A DNA stretch of 64,000 bases from contig CANMFU010000001.1 in the NCBI GenBank assembly GCA_947497295.1, forward strand, positions 1 through 64,000. The letters run 5' to 3'. Position numbers and translations under genes: made by a program. Source of the stretch: an uncultured Roseovarius sp. (lineage in GTDB: Bacteria; Pseudomonadota; Alphaproteobacteria; Rhodobacterales; Rhodobacteraceae). This document shows, piece after piece, positions 1 through 8,570 of this stretch; position 1 is the first letter of the stretch; each line of letters begins with the position of its first letter. A model generated the notes under the pieces. The model was not told the origin of the DNA, did no database searches, and saw only the letters and a list, made by a program, of their open reading frames with translations.

Positions 1-1
1 T

Positions 2-760
2 TTTGCCCTCTTTCGCCGATGGCCACACGAACCGACCCTTCTCCAGGCGCTTGCTGAACAGACAGGCACCTTGGCCGAGGGAGTCATTCGTATAGGTCTC
101 GCGCACGGTACGGTGACTGGCTTCGGTTCAGATGATAGCGACGTTTCCAACTACATCAGCCCGGATAGGCCAAAGTCGGCGGGGCTCGCCTATTTGGCGC
201 TGGGCGATTGGCACGGACAAAAAAAGATCAACGGCAAAGCCTGGTATAGTGGCACACATGAGATCGACGCCTTTGATGTAGAAGGCGGTGGACAGGCGCT
301 TCTGGTCGAAATTGAGAGTGCTAATGCCACGCCAGTTGTTAAGCCAGTTGAGACTGGCCATTATCGATGGATGACGTTCCGTGAGCAAATCAGCAGCCGC
401 AAAGAAATCGATGCTTTCGTTACGACCCTACGTCACAGCGGGGATGATCTGAACCGAATTCTGGCACGCATTCATGTTGAAGGTGCCGTCTCACTTCAGG
501 ATCGGCAGTATTTTGAAGAAAGAATCGTCGAACAGGTTTCGGCAGCTTTCTGTTATCTGCGAGTCGATGATGTCCGGCTCTTCCCAAGTCCGAGCGAAGA
601 CGACCTCGATCAGATTGATCGGGGCGGCTTTGTGCGAACTGCCGCCGATGCTTTGAAGCAAAAGGCTCATAACATGAGTGACCCCGAACACGAGATCGCT
701 GCGCTGGCGCTTCAACGTTTATACATTGAACATATGAAATTGCAGACGAGGAGCCAATGA
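2..760 (+). CDS. SbcD/Mre11-like DNA repair nuclease (metallophosphoesterase family), C-terminal part
   Basis: The reading frame is open from the window edge to the stop at 758-760, so this is the 3' part of a longer gene. A TTG at 71 is only an internal codon. The segment around residues 35-70 (YLALGDWHGQ, then a W-Y-S-G-T stretch) matches the region after the metallophosphoesterase core of SbcD, Mre11 and YhaO proteins, where the conserved GH motif appears here as GDWHG. The catalytic N-terminal metal motifs would lie outside the window. The stop overlaps the next ATG (ATGA), as in sbcD-sbcC pairs, so it presumably worked as a nuclease with the Rad50-like ATPase that follows. G+C is visibly lower than in the core genes to the right. 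Family assignment is fairly secure; the exact role is inferred. Confidence 0.7.
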   Translation, partial: FALFRRWPHEPTLLQALAEQTGTLAEGVIRIGLAHGTVTGFGSDDSDVSNYISPDRPKSAGLAYLALGDWHGQKKINGKAWYSGTHEIDAFDVEGGGQALLVEIESANATPVVKPVETGHYRWMTFREQISSRKEIDAFVTTLRHSGDDLNRILARIHVEGAVSLQDRQYFEERIVEQVSAAFCYLRVDDVRLFPSPSEDDLDQIDRGGFVRTAADALKQKAHNMSDPEHEIAALALQRLYIEHMKLQTRSQ

Positions 761-2161
761 AGATACGCTCCATCGCTGTCAATCAGTTCAAGAAGTTCAC
801 GACGCCGACGTGTCTCGACGACATCGGGGACGGCCTGAACGTAGTCGTCGGCCCCAACGAAATGGGAAAGTCAACGTTGCTCGATGCGTTGCGCGCCGCA
901 CTGTTCGAGAAATATAGTTCCAAGGCACAGCCAATTGCAGCGCTCCAGAATGACCGAAACCAGGCTGCACCTGTTGTCGAACTCGCATTCGAGGTTGATG
1001 ATGGGATTTATCGGATCAGAAAGCGGTTCGTCAAAAAACCATATGCTCGCCTGTTCTGCCCAGACGGGCGAAAATTGGAGGGCGATGAAGCAGAAGAAAC
1101 GCTACGCAAACTTCTCGGTTTCGATGAACCCGGCAAGACCGGCGCGAAGCCCGAAACCCTCGGTATGTGGAATGTGCTTTGGGTCCAACAAGGCCAATCC
1201 TTTGGTGCCCTCGATCTTCCTGACAGCGCACGGTCAAACCTACACAGCGCACTGGAATCTGAAGTCGGCGAGGTTCTCGGCGGCAGGCGTGGAAGGGCGG
1301 TGCCCGAGGCGGTTGATAGGCAGCTATCAGAGCTGGTCACGTCCACCGGCAAGCCCCGTGGAAATTATAAGGACCTGATCGAGGAAGTTGAGACGCTGCG
1401 GTCCGACATCGAAGGACTGCAAACCCGCCGCAGTGATCTCTCTAATACCTTGGAAGAGCTGGAAGCTGCGCAGGAGACGCTTGCGCGCCTTTCATCGAGA
1501 GAGCTTGATCAAAAGAACAAGGAAGAACTGGAGGCAGCTCGGAGCAGACATGGTGAGCTTGCCAAGCTGGAGTCGCGTATTGAGGCGGCGACGACAGATG
1601 TCGAGCTAAAGAAACGCAATCTGGAGCAAGCCGAACAGGCCCTGTCCGAGCGACGCGCTCTGAAGATGCAGATAATGACCGACGAGAAGGCAGTTGAGGC
1701 GGCGAAAGAGAAACTCGATGAAGTGCGCGAGAAAGATCAGGAGTTGAGGAAACGGGTCGAGGGGCTTCGCAAAGGCGCGAGGAAAGCAGAGGATGCAGTC
1801 ATCAAGGCTGACAACGCTGTGTCAATGGCTCGCCGAGTTCTCACTGCTGTCCAACGCGACGGACGAATTCGCGAGCTTCAGGAGCGCTACAAGAAAGCCC
1901 ATGAGGCTGAAAATAAGCAAATGGCAGCGCAGCAGGGTGCGGCAGCTATTCTCGCAGGGCCATCCCGCGACCGTCGTCCTAGACGATGCGTTGGTGTTCT
2001 CCGATGATCGGAGAATGGGCCGTATGTTCGACATTCTGAACATGGTTGGGCAGCAAGTTCAGATCATCGTACTTACGTGTCGTGAGCAGTTATTCGAAGG
2101 CATAGGCGGCCGCCAATTGTCTCTGAAAACTGCGCACGGCGAAGAATTAATTTCAGCATGA
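757..2161 (+). pseudogene. SbcC/Rad50/YhaN-like SMC ATPase, broken by internal deletion and frameshift
   Basis: Frame 1 from 757 starts with a Rad50-type ATPase head: Walker A GPNEMGKST near residue 31 and a Q-loop region (WVQQGQS) near residue 147, then a long coiled coil from about residue 200. It stops at 2007 after 416 residues. From about 1955 frame 2 instead encodes the C-terminal head, with Walker B and D-loop region VVLDDALVFSDD and an IIVLTCRE segment, ending at 2161. The ABC signature motif, the second coiled-coil arm and any zinc hook are absent, so several hundred residues normal for the family have been lost as well as the frame. ATGA overlap with the nuclease gene upstream marks an original sbcD-sbcC-like operon. 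Function is presumed lost. Confidence 0.75.
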
Positions 2162-2229
2162 GATATTTAATGAATAAGCGCTCGATTGAATTTTGATCTA
2201 CGCAAATTTGTACCGGAAAGGGAGTAGTT

Positions 2230-4932
2230 TTGGCATACAAAGAATTACTAGATTGGGCATCCCAAGAGAATCGGCCAACTTGGCAGAAAGACGCCTTGCG
2301 TCGGATTGCGAAAAACGGTGAGCTGACGGAAGAGGATCTATGTGTTTTGCGCACACATATCGAAGTATCCAAAGAGCTTTCCCATCATGATCTCCCAGAG
2401 CTAGACCCAATAGCCGAAGACCATCTCTCAGAGGCATCTAGCGACGCCCCAAAAACGGTTCTGGCCTCTCTTGGGCCTGTAAAGCATGTAGATCGACTGG
2501 AAACAGACCAGCCACCAATCCGGTTTGCAGTGAACGGAATCACGCTAGTTTATGGCCCCAATGGATCGGGTAAGAGTGGATACTGCCGAATAGCAAAAAA
2601 TTTATGTCGCTCTCTAGCGCCGGACAGACTGCGCGGGAATGTCTACAAGGATGTCCTCACACCTGCGGCGGAGGTGAATGTTGCATTCCGAGTTGGCGAC
2701 GACGGCGAAGAAAAGAACGAATTATTTTGGCTCGCTGACGAACAACCTCCATCAGAACTTTCAAGGATTTCCGTGTTCGATACAGCATCGGCGAGGGTCT
2801 ACGTCGATAAAGAGCGAAAGATCGAGTTTCTTCCCTACGAGCTAGACCTTCTCAACAAGCTCGGCCTTGCGGCACGCAGCTTGGACGGCGACTTTAAGAC
2901 ACAGGAAGATGCACTCAATGACCAGCTTCGAGTTGCTCTGCCGACCGGCTTTAGCAAGGACACAGCAGTTTCAGGTGTTCTGGCTAAGCTGATTCCAGAA
3001 ACACCTCTTTCAGATTTGCCGTCCAAAGAAGACATCGAGAAGCACGCTGTTTGGAGGGATGAGGAGCAGACTGAGCTTGATCGTCTGGTCGAAGAATCTA
3101 AGAACGATCCGGCTGCCATGGCGCGTTTGCGTCGCGAAGCCAAACAGGCTTTGGCAACAGTGCGCGGCAATATCTCCGATTGCGAGAGCAAAATTGGAGA
3201 TGCGGCGATAAGGGCGCTATCGGAAAAACAGAAAGACGCCGTGCGCAAACGCGAGGCGGCAGAGGCAGCAGCCAGTGAACTTTTCAAAGAGCAGCCGATA
3301 CCCGATATTGGCTCAGAGACATGGGGGCAGATGCTGAAATATGCCCGCGACTTTGCAATGGAAGTTTTTTCTGATCGCGAGGCCCCTCAGATTTCGACCG
3401 CTGGCAGATGTGTCCTGTGTCAGCAAGAATTGGACGATGATGCGTCCGCTCGATTGAAGGCGTTCGATGAGTACTTGGAGGATCGCGCCGCTGCGGATGC
3501 AGCCGCAGCCAAGAAAGGTTTCGAACAGGCGGCAACCTTAGTTTTAAATTACAGCATAAAGTCCCAACAGGAAGTTGGCACGCTTCTCGCTGGTTTCAGC
3601 GCGTTGGACGACGATAGCAAGGCTTTCGCGGTGAAAATTTGCGCGTACTTTGAAAAGGCCATAGCGCGTTTAACGCTGCTCAAGAAGGCGTTGGGAGAAA
3701 GCGAATTTAAGAATCTAGATAAACTTGAGCCTCTCCCGGACTTACCTGTCGATTTGATTTACGCCGATGAGAAAAAATTGGCTGATGACAGCGAAGAATT
3801 CGACCGTCTTGCCGCTGACGATCAGGAGTCGCTGAAGAGGGCTCTGCGAATTGCGGAGTTGAACGACCGCAAAAAACTCAGTCAGGAAATTGTTGTGATC
3901 CTTGATCGGCGGGCCAAACTAGAAGAGCGGCTCAAAATTGGCGGTTGCAGAGGACTTTGCCAGCTGACCCCAATTACCCGTCAAATCACTTTGCGTCGTC
4001 GAAAATTGCTCACGCCTTCGTTGAAGGACGCGCTAAAAGATGAACTTAGCGCGCTGCGGCATACGCATATTCCCGTCGATCTCAATGACCGTGGTGATTT
4101 GGGTAATAGCATTGTTGAAGTTGCACTGTCTGCGCAGCAGCGGGTTGCCAACAACAGCGAGGTGCTGAGCGAAGGTGAGCAGCGCGGGTTGGCGCTTGCC
4201 TGTTTCTTGGCGGAGCTTGAGGAAATTGGTCGCGATCACGGAATCATCGTCGATGATCCAGTTTCTTCACTCGATCACTCGCGGATGCAATCAGTTGCGT
4301 GTCGATTGGCTGAGGAAGCCGCTAAAGGTCGTCAAGTGATTGTCTTTACACATAATATTCTATTTCATCACATGCTTAGCTCTGAAGCACGACGCGTTCA
4401 GGTTGCCTGTCACGAAGAATGGATGAGCAGTCTTGGGGGTAGCCGTTTCGGGATCATCGACGATGCTCAAAAGCCGAGGCAGATGAAAGACGTTTCTAAA
4501 AGGCTTGCGGAGATTGATGACGACTTTAGAGAACTTTCAGATTCACAATATGATCATACTGACGAAAGTTTCCGGGAACCGGTCGTCGGTCTTTATACGC
4601 AGTTGCGAGATACATGGGAGCGCATCGTCGAAGAGATACTTTTGAACAAGGCTGTCCAAAGGTTTAGGCCGGAAATCATGACGCAGCGGCTTGAAGAAGC
4701 ATGTATCGATCCAAAAAATGATTACCCATTGATATTTGAAGGTATGAAGCGTTGCTCTCATTATTCGGGACATGATCTCGCGGAAAACCTACCAGATCAA
4801 CTCCCCGAGGCTGACGATATCATAAAGGATATCGAAGCACTCAAGGCTTTCTCTGATATGGCCTCCCAACGCAAGAAGGCGTTAAGAAAGTCAGGGAGGT
4901 ATGAAGATGGCGTGAAAGCCATTCTCCTCTGA
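2230..4932 (+). CDS. RloC/AAA_13-like coiled-coil ATPase with zinc-hook CxxC and HEPN-like C terminus, probable defence protein
   Basis: This 900-residue protein has Walker A GPNGSGKS at 109-116, a coiled-coil centre with one CxxC (C394, C397) resembling the Rad50/RloC zinc hook, an ABC signature LSEGEQ at 646-651, Walker B IIVDDP at 672-677 followed by a D-loop (SSLDH), and an H-loop in VIVFTHN. The C-terminal 180 residues are helical and contain R841-x6-H848, which fits the Rx4-6H motif of HEPN ribonucleases, the fold to which the PrrC/RloC anticodon nucleases belong. The start is TTG at 2230, preceded by GGGAG at good spacing. It lies 68 bp after the broken SbcC-like gene in a low-G+C island. 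ATPase and RloC-like architecture are visible; nuclease activity and an antiphage role are inferred. Confidence 0.65.
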   Translation: MAYKELLDWASQENRPTWQKDALRRIAKNGELTEEDLCVLRTHIEVSKELSHHDLPELDPIAEDHLSEASSDAPKTVLASLGPVKHVDRLETDQPPIRFAVNGITLVYGPNGSGKSGYCRIAKNLCRSLAPDRLRGNVYKDVLTPAAEVNVAFRVGDDGEEKNELFWLADEQPPSELSRISVFDTASARVYVDKERKIEFLPYELDLLNKLGLAARSLDGDFKTQEDALNDQLRVALPTGFSKDTAVSGVLAKLIPETPLSDLPSKEDIEKHAVWRDEEQTELDRLVEESKNDPAAMARLRREAKQALATVRGNISDCESKIGDAAIRALSEKQKDAVRKREAAEAAASELFKEQPIPDIGSETWGQMLKYARDFAMEVFSDREAPQISTAGRCVLCQQELDDDASARLKAFDEYLEDRAAADAAAAKKGFEQAATLVLNYSIKSQQEVGTLLAGFSALDDDSKAFAVKICAYFEKAIARLTLLKKALGESEFKNLDKLEPLPDLPVDLIYADEKKLADDSEEFDRLAADDQESLKRALRIAELNDRKKLSQEIVVILDRRAKLEERLKIGGCRGLCQLTPITRQITLRRRKLLTPSLKDALKDELSALRHTHIPVDLNDRGDLGNSIVEVALSAQQRVANNSEVLSEGEQRGLALACFLAELEEIGRDHGIIVDDPVSSLDHSRMQSVACRLAEEAAKGRQVIVFTHNILFHHMLSSEARRVQVACHEEWMSSLGGSRFGIIDDAQKPRQMKDVSKRLAEIDDDFRELSDSQYDHTDESFREPVVGLYTQLRDTWERIVEEILLNKAVQRFRPEIMTQRLEEACIDPKNDYPLIFEGMKRCSHYSGHDLAENLPDQLPEADDIIKDIEALKAFSDMASQRKKALRKSGRYEDGVKAILL

Positions 4933-5563
4933 GTTGACACGCATTGGTGCATCCTGACGGATCGGGCTCTCATGAACGGAGCCTGAAAAGGTCAGTCTCC
5001 GCCATCCGGCTTCCATCCCTTGCGCGATTTCGGACAGCCGTGAACGGCTGACACTTTTTTTCCTTTTGTTTGGGGCTTGCAGCCCCTGGCCATCAAGACC
5101 CAAGCGCCCTGTTGGGCGCGCTTTGGCGCGTATCCCCGCCCTTCCTCTCTTCGCTCGTGCAGGGCGGGTGCCAGAAGGCGAGATCCAGATGACGGTGTCG
5201 CAGCTTGCGGATCAGTATGGTCGACATACAGGCTGCACCCCAGGCCAGAATGTCGTCCTAGGGATAGGATGATGAGGCGTGCAACGTCAGGGCATTGATG
5301 GCCAGCGACCAGCGCGTCGCCCATTTTTTGTTTCTGAAACTCGGATCACAATCTGGACCCCGGCCTGAACAGGTCAGGGTTTCATTGCGGAAAAATGCGA
5401 AAAAGCGTTGGTTTGATGGACAAGAGATCTTTGCATAGAAGCAAAAATTTCGTGAGTGAGCCGCTTTGGCCCAGAGCGACAGTGTTGCAAATCGTGTATC
5501 CAAGGCAAAACTAGCTGGTCAAACCCGCACGTTCTTTGCCGATCTGGCCAGATTATCCCGCGA
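4933..5563. other. Intergenic stretch at the right edge of the accessory island, no recognisable gene
   Basis: No ORF in either strand here has family-like composition or a recognisable motif. The stretch holds three consecutive short hairpins: CAGCCG/CGGCTG at 5035-5050, GGGGCT/AGCCCC at 5079-5093 and GCGCCC/GGGCGC at 5104-5119. The rest may be decayed mobile or accessory DNA between the island and the conserved membrane-protein genes. Interrupted minus-strand frames in 5100-5500 could not be matched to a known family. Confidence 0.4.
5035..5062 (+). terminator. Rho-independent terminator downstream of the RloC-like gene
   Basis: A 6-bp GC-rich stem (CAGCCG/CGGCTG) with a four-base TGAA loop is followed four bases later by seven T residues. 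It sits about 100 bp after the stop of the ATPase gene, on the same strand. Two further hairpins without T-tracts follow within 60 bp. Confidence 0.55.
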
Positions 5564-6082
5564 TCAGGCGCCGCTATTTGATCCGGGCGCTTTTGCATGT
5601 CCCCACGACACCCCATCGAGCAGGCTGAGGTCCAGTGTCTCGCCGTGCAGTACGCTGACATCGCCGGTCGCCTCCATCACGACGGCGCGCACGCAGCCGG
5701 GACTTATGGCGTTCGCTTCGCGTAGTTTGGCGCGCACTTCGTCTTGGGTGACTCGCGCCATTGCAAGGTTTTGCTCAAACAGCTCGCCTTCATAAAACAG
5801 CATCAGGGGCGCGTTGTCGGTCAACCGTGCCAGCGGCTGCCATTTCTGGCGGAGCAGAGAGATGACGAAGCGCGCGGCGAAAAGCGTAGCCAGTGCCACC
5901 AGCCCCGGCCACGGCGTCTTGGCGCTGGTCATCATCGTGGCCAGAACTGACCCCGCCGCGACGGTCAGAGCAAAATCAAAGCTCGCCATTTTCGAGAACG
6001 AGCGTAGGCCGTTCACCCGTGCCAGCACAATTACCGCGATCACGGCCAACAGGGTTTGCGCAGCAATGGCCAGCAGGTCCAT
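5564..6082 (-). CDS. DUF421 (YetF/YcaP-like) membrane protein
   Basis: This 172-residue protein has an N-terminal block of about three transmembrane helices (residues 1-75) containing the conserved R-x-N-G-L-R-S-F-S-K-M stretch near 23-33. A soluble C-terminal domain follows with the LMLFYEGEL, MARVTQDEVRAKLRE and VRAVVMEATGDVSV segments typical of DUF421 proteins. The biochemical role of the family is not established. It is the distal gene of a two-gene unit with the DUF998 gene, three bases apart. The C-terminal tail beyond the DUF421 domain is short and poorly conserved in appearance. Confidence 0.85.
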   Translation of the reverse strand: MDLLAIAAQTLLAVIAVIVLARVNGLRSFSKMASFDFALTVAAGSVLATMMTSAKTPWPGLVALATLFAARFVISLLRQKWQPLARLTDNAPLMLFYEGELFEQNLAMARVTQDEVRAKLREANAISPGCVRAVVMEATGDVSVLHGETLDLSLLDGVSWGHAKAPGSNSGA

Positions 6083-6085
6083 GAT

Positions 6086-6751
6086 TTATCCTTTACCTTT
6101 CAGGGCAAGTCCCCGGAACAGAAAAACGGTGCAGAGTACCCCGACAATAGCGCAGGCGATCAGCCCCAAAACCCGCTCCAGCAGGCCGTCGATGGATGTG
6201 GCAGACATCAGGAACACCGCCGACATGACAGCCCAAAGTGGGCCCAGTACGATCAACGCAGCGCCCGACTTGCCATGGCCCGCGCTGCGTAAACCCGCTT
6301 GCATAACGGCGCAGACCGCAAGAAAAAGACCGCCCAGCGCATAGACGAGATACATGTGGATGACGACACCCTCGTTATCTTTGTCTCCGTATTCGTTTCG
6401 CGCTGCAATCACGGTGACCAGTGCGGCGAGCACGGCAAGCGAACCAACGCCGATGCTCCAACCGCCGGAACCCAGATGCGCGTGCGCGGCGGCCAGACCT
6501 GTTGCCATAAGTCCGGCGGCGAAACCGTATAGCGCCACGTCCATGATGATTTCGTGACGACCGGCCGCAAGATCGCTGATCGTATCGGCGATCCAGTCGT
6601 GATCAGGCACGATTATAGCAGCGATTACAGTGCCGACAATCAGTGCCGCGCATCCGGCGATTCCGATGATGCTAAGCGATATCAGCAGCCAGGGACGCTC
6701 TGGATTTTGGTGCAAGGCAGCGCTTTGCCGACGCGGCGATCCGTGCGACAT
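6086..6751 (-). CDS. DUF998 family integral membrane protein
   Basis: The 221-residue product has about six hydrophobic helices, starting near residue 22. The segment around residues 45-75 (I-V-P-D-H-D-W-I-A-D-T-I-S-D-L-A-A-G) is the usual loop of DUF998 proteins, where a D-x-I-S-D-L motif follows the first helices. There are no catalytic motifs and the function is unknown. It is the promoter-proximal partner of the DUF421 gene. The proposed start at 6751 is the first ATG of the open frame and gives a basic N terminus before the first helix. Confidence 0.75.
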   Translation of the reverse strand: MSHGSPRRQSAALHQNPERPWLLISLSIIGIAGCAALIVGTVIAAIIVPDHDWIADTISDLAAGRHEIIMDVALYGFAAGLMATGLAAAHAHLGSGGWSIGVGSLAVLAALVTVIAARNEYGDKDNEGVVIHMYLVYALGGLFLAVCAVMQAGLRSAGHGKSGAALIVLGPLWAVMSAVFLMSATSIDGLLERVLGLIACAIVGVLCTVFLFRGLALKGKG

Positions 6752-6917
6752 GACCTGATACCTCCCGGTGATTTCAGTTTAACGAATGAGTAACGCCGGG
6801 CGAGCGGCACCCGTTCCGCGTGGACGGCATTTCGCGGATTGCAAAGCTGAAGTCAGCGTTCTGTGGACCTGGATTCCAATGACGCCAGAAACCTCGATTT
6901 GTTTAAGCTAGGTTATT

Positions 6918-6947
6918 GCATACGTTGCAAAAATTTCCAACGTATGC
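6918..6947. repeat. Perfect 10-bp inverted repeat upstream of the broken secreted-protein gene
   Basis: GCATACGTTG at 6918-6927 and CAACGTATGC at 6938-6947 are exact reverse complements separated by the AT-rich spacer CAAAAATTTC. It lies about 70 bp upstream of the ATG at 7019, in the gap between divergent DUF998 and the secreted-protein remnant. No T-tract follows, so an operator is more likely than a terminator. Confidence 0.6.
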
Positions 6948-7018
6948 GCTTGGGCGCTGCTCGCCTGCGGCCACAAACTGGCAGGCAAATTTGCTGTTAT
7001 CTTTCCGGAGTAACGATC

Positions 7019-7349
7019 ATGCTTAGTGCTAATCTCAAAACGGCGGCGGTCGCCGCACTTTGCACCGCTTTGGCCCTGCCTGCCGCTGCTGCGGACCACA
7101 AGGTCGAAATCATCAAGAAGACGGGCTATGCGATCACTGAATTTTACGGATCGAACAACGACACCAAAAAACTGGGAAGAGGATATTCTGGGCGCGGATG
7201 CGCTGCCGCATAACGGGTCGCTGACCATCGACTTTGACGACGGCCCCGGCCATTGCATTTTCGATTTTCCGGCCAAGTTCTAGGATGGCGACATTCTCAG
7301 GCAAGAAGACGTTGACGTTTGCGCCATTGGCGAATTTACCTTTGAATAA
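7019..7349 (+). pseudogene. Small secreted protein of unknown function, frameshifted and with an internal stop
   Basis: From ATG 7019 (preceded by CCGGAG) the frame encodes a clear signal peptide ending in LPAAAA, then a mature start with AITEFYGSNNDT. At a six-A run (7166-7171) the sensible reading moves to frame 3: NWEEDILGADALPHNGSL and DDGPGHCIFDF follow. An in-frame TAG at 7281-7283 interrupts it, and the tail DVCAIGEFTFE ends at 7347-7349. The combined product of about 110 residues looks like the small secreted proteins with NTGY, EFYGSN, WEEDILG and CxFDF features common in Rhodobacterales. One frameshift plus one stop argue for a decayed gene; a sequence error could explain only the first. 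Confidence 0.7.
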
Positions 7350-7371
7350 GACCGCGCGAATGTGACTTGGG

Positions 7372-7394
7372 CGGCGCGAGTCGAACACGCGCCG
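7372..7394. terminator. Possible hairpin terminator between the secreted-protein remnant and lldD
   Basis: A 7-bp perfect stem CGGCGCG/CGCGCCG with a nine-base loop lies between convergent genes and is followed on the plus strand by TCTTTC. The T-tract is weak, so this is a tentative call. Confidence 0.3.
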
Positions 7395-7406
7395 TCTTTC
7401 GCGACC

Positions 7407-8570
7407 TTACTGCCAGCGGTCGGAAAAATCCTTGGGGATCATCAGGATATCGCGGTCCACCTTCCGAATATCGCGGTGTCCGCAGAACGCCATCGAGACG
7501 TCCAGTTCCTTGTGGATGACCTCCAGCGCGCGGGTCACGCCGGCCTCGCCCATGGCGCCCAAACCATAGATGTAGGCCCGGCCGATATAGGTGCCGGTGG
7601 CACCCATCGCGAGCGCCTTCAGCACGTCCTGACCAGAGCGGATGCCGCTGTCCAGATGCACCTCAATCTTGCCGCCGACCGCGTCCAGGATCGCGGGCAG
7701 AGCGCGGATCGAGCTGAGCGCGCCATCAAGTTGCCGACCGCCGTGGTTGCTGACGATGATGGCGTCGGCGCCCACATTCAGCGCCTGAACCGCGTCGCGC
7801 GCATCGATGATGCCCTTGATGATCAACGGGCCATCCCACATGCGGCGAAACTGCCGGATGCGGTCCCAGTCCAGGGACACATCGAACGCTTCGTTCGTCC
7901 AGACGGCCAGATCGCTGGGGTCTTTGACGCCATGCGCATGGCCTACGATATTGCCGAAAAACCGTCGTTTGGTGCCCAGCATTCCGAGGCCCCATTGCAC
8001 CTTGGTCGCCATGTTGGCGACGCTGCGCGCGGTCAGCTTGGGCGGGGCCGAGAGTCCATTCTTGATATCCTTGTGCCGCTGGCCCAGCATTTGCAGATCG
8101 ACGGTGATGACTGCGGCGGAACATTTTGCCGCCTTGGCCCGGTCAAACAGCCGCTGCATGAAATCGTCGTCTTTGAGCGTATAGACCTGCAACCAGAACG
8201 GTTTCGACGTGTTCTCGGCCACGTCCTCGATCGAGCAGATGGACATTGTCGACAGCGTGTAGGGCACGCCAAAGCTTTCGGCGGCGCGGGCGGCCTTGAT
8301 CTCGCCATCGGCGCATTGCATGCCGGTAAGGCCGACAGGCGCCAATGCCACGGGCATTGCCACATCCTGCCCGATCATCTGGCTGGCGGTCGAGCGGCCC
8401 GCCATGTCGATGGCAACACGCTGGCGCAGCAGAATGTCATTAAAATCGCTGCTGTTGGCGCGAAACGTCTGTTCGGTCCAGCTGCCCGACTCGGTATAAT
8501 CGAAGAACATGCGCGGCACGCGGCGGCGGTAGATGCGCTTGAGATCGGCGATTTCGGTGATGACAGGCAT
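7407..8570 (-). CDS. lldD: FMN-dependent L-lactate/alpha-hydroxy-acid dehydrogenase
   Basis: This 387-residue protein oxidises L-lactate or a related 2-hydroxy acid to the keto acid and passes electrons to the respiratory chain. It opens with the family N terminus (IADLKRIYRRRVPRMFFDY), has APVGLTGM near residue 80, the catalytic-base motif SNHGGRQLDG and the FMN-phosphate segment DSGIRSGQDVLKALAMGA. Length is normal for LldD-type enzymes. The open frame extends upstream to 8708, but the ATG at 8570 follows a GGACC sequence and gives the conserved N terminus. No lactate permease or regulator lies beside it, so substrate assignment within the family is not certain. Confidence 0.85.
   Translation of the reverse strand: MPVITEIADLKRIYRRRVPRMFFDYTESGSWTEQTFRANSSDFNDILLRQRVAIDMAGRSTASQMIGQDVAMPVALAPVGLTGMQCADGEIKAARAAESFGVPYTLSTMSICSIEDVAENTSKPFWLQVYTLKDDDFMQRLFDRAKAAKCSAAVITVDLQMLGQRHKDIKNGLSAPPKLTARSVANMATKVQWGLGMLGTKRRFFGNIVGHAHGVKDPSDLAVWTNEAFDVSLDWDRIRQFRRMWDGPLIIKGIIDARDAVQALNVGADAIIVSNHGGRQLDGALSSIRALPAILDAVGGKIEVHLDSGIRSGQDVLKALAMGATGTYIGRAYIYGLGAMGEAGVTRALEVIHKELDVSMAFCGHRDIRKVDRDILMIPKDFSDRWQ

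Noticed and set aside
5104-5119. GCGCCC-TGTT-GGGCGC hairpin as a terminator
   Set aside because: No T-tract follows on either strand, so only the hairpin at 5035-5050 was called as a terminator.
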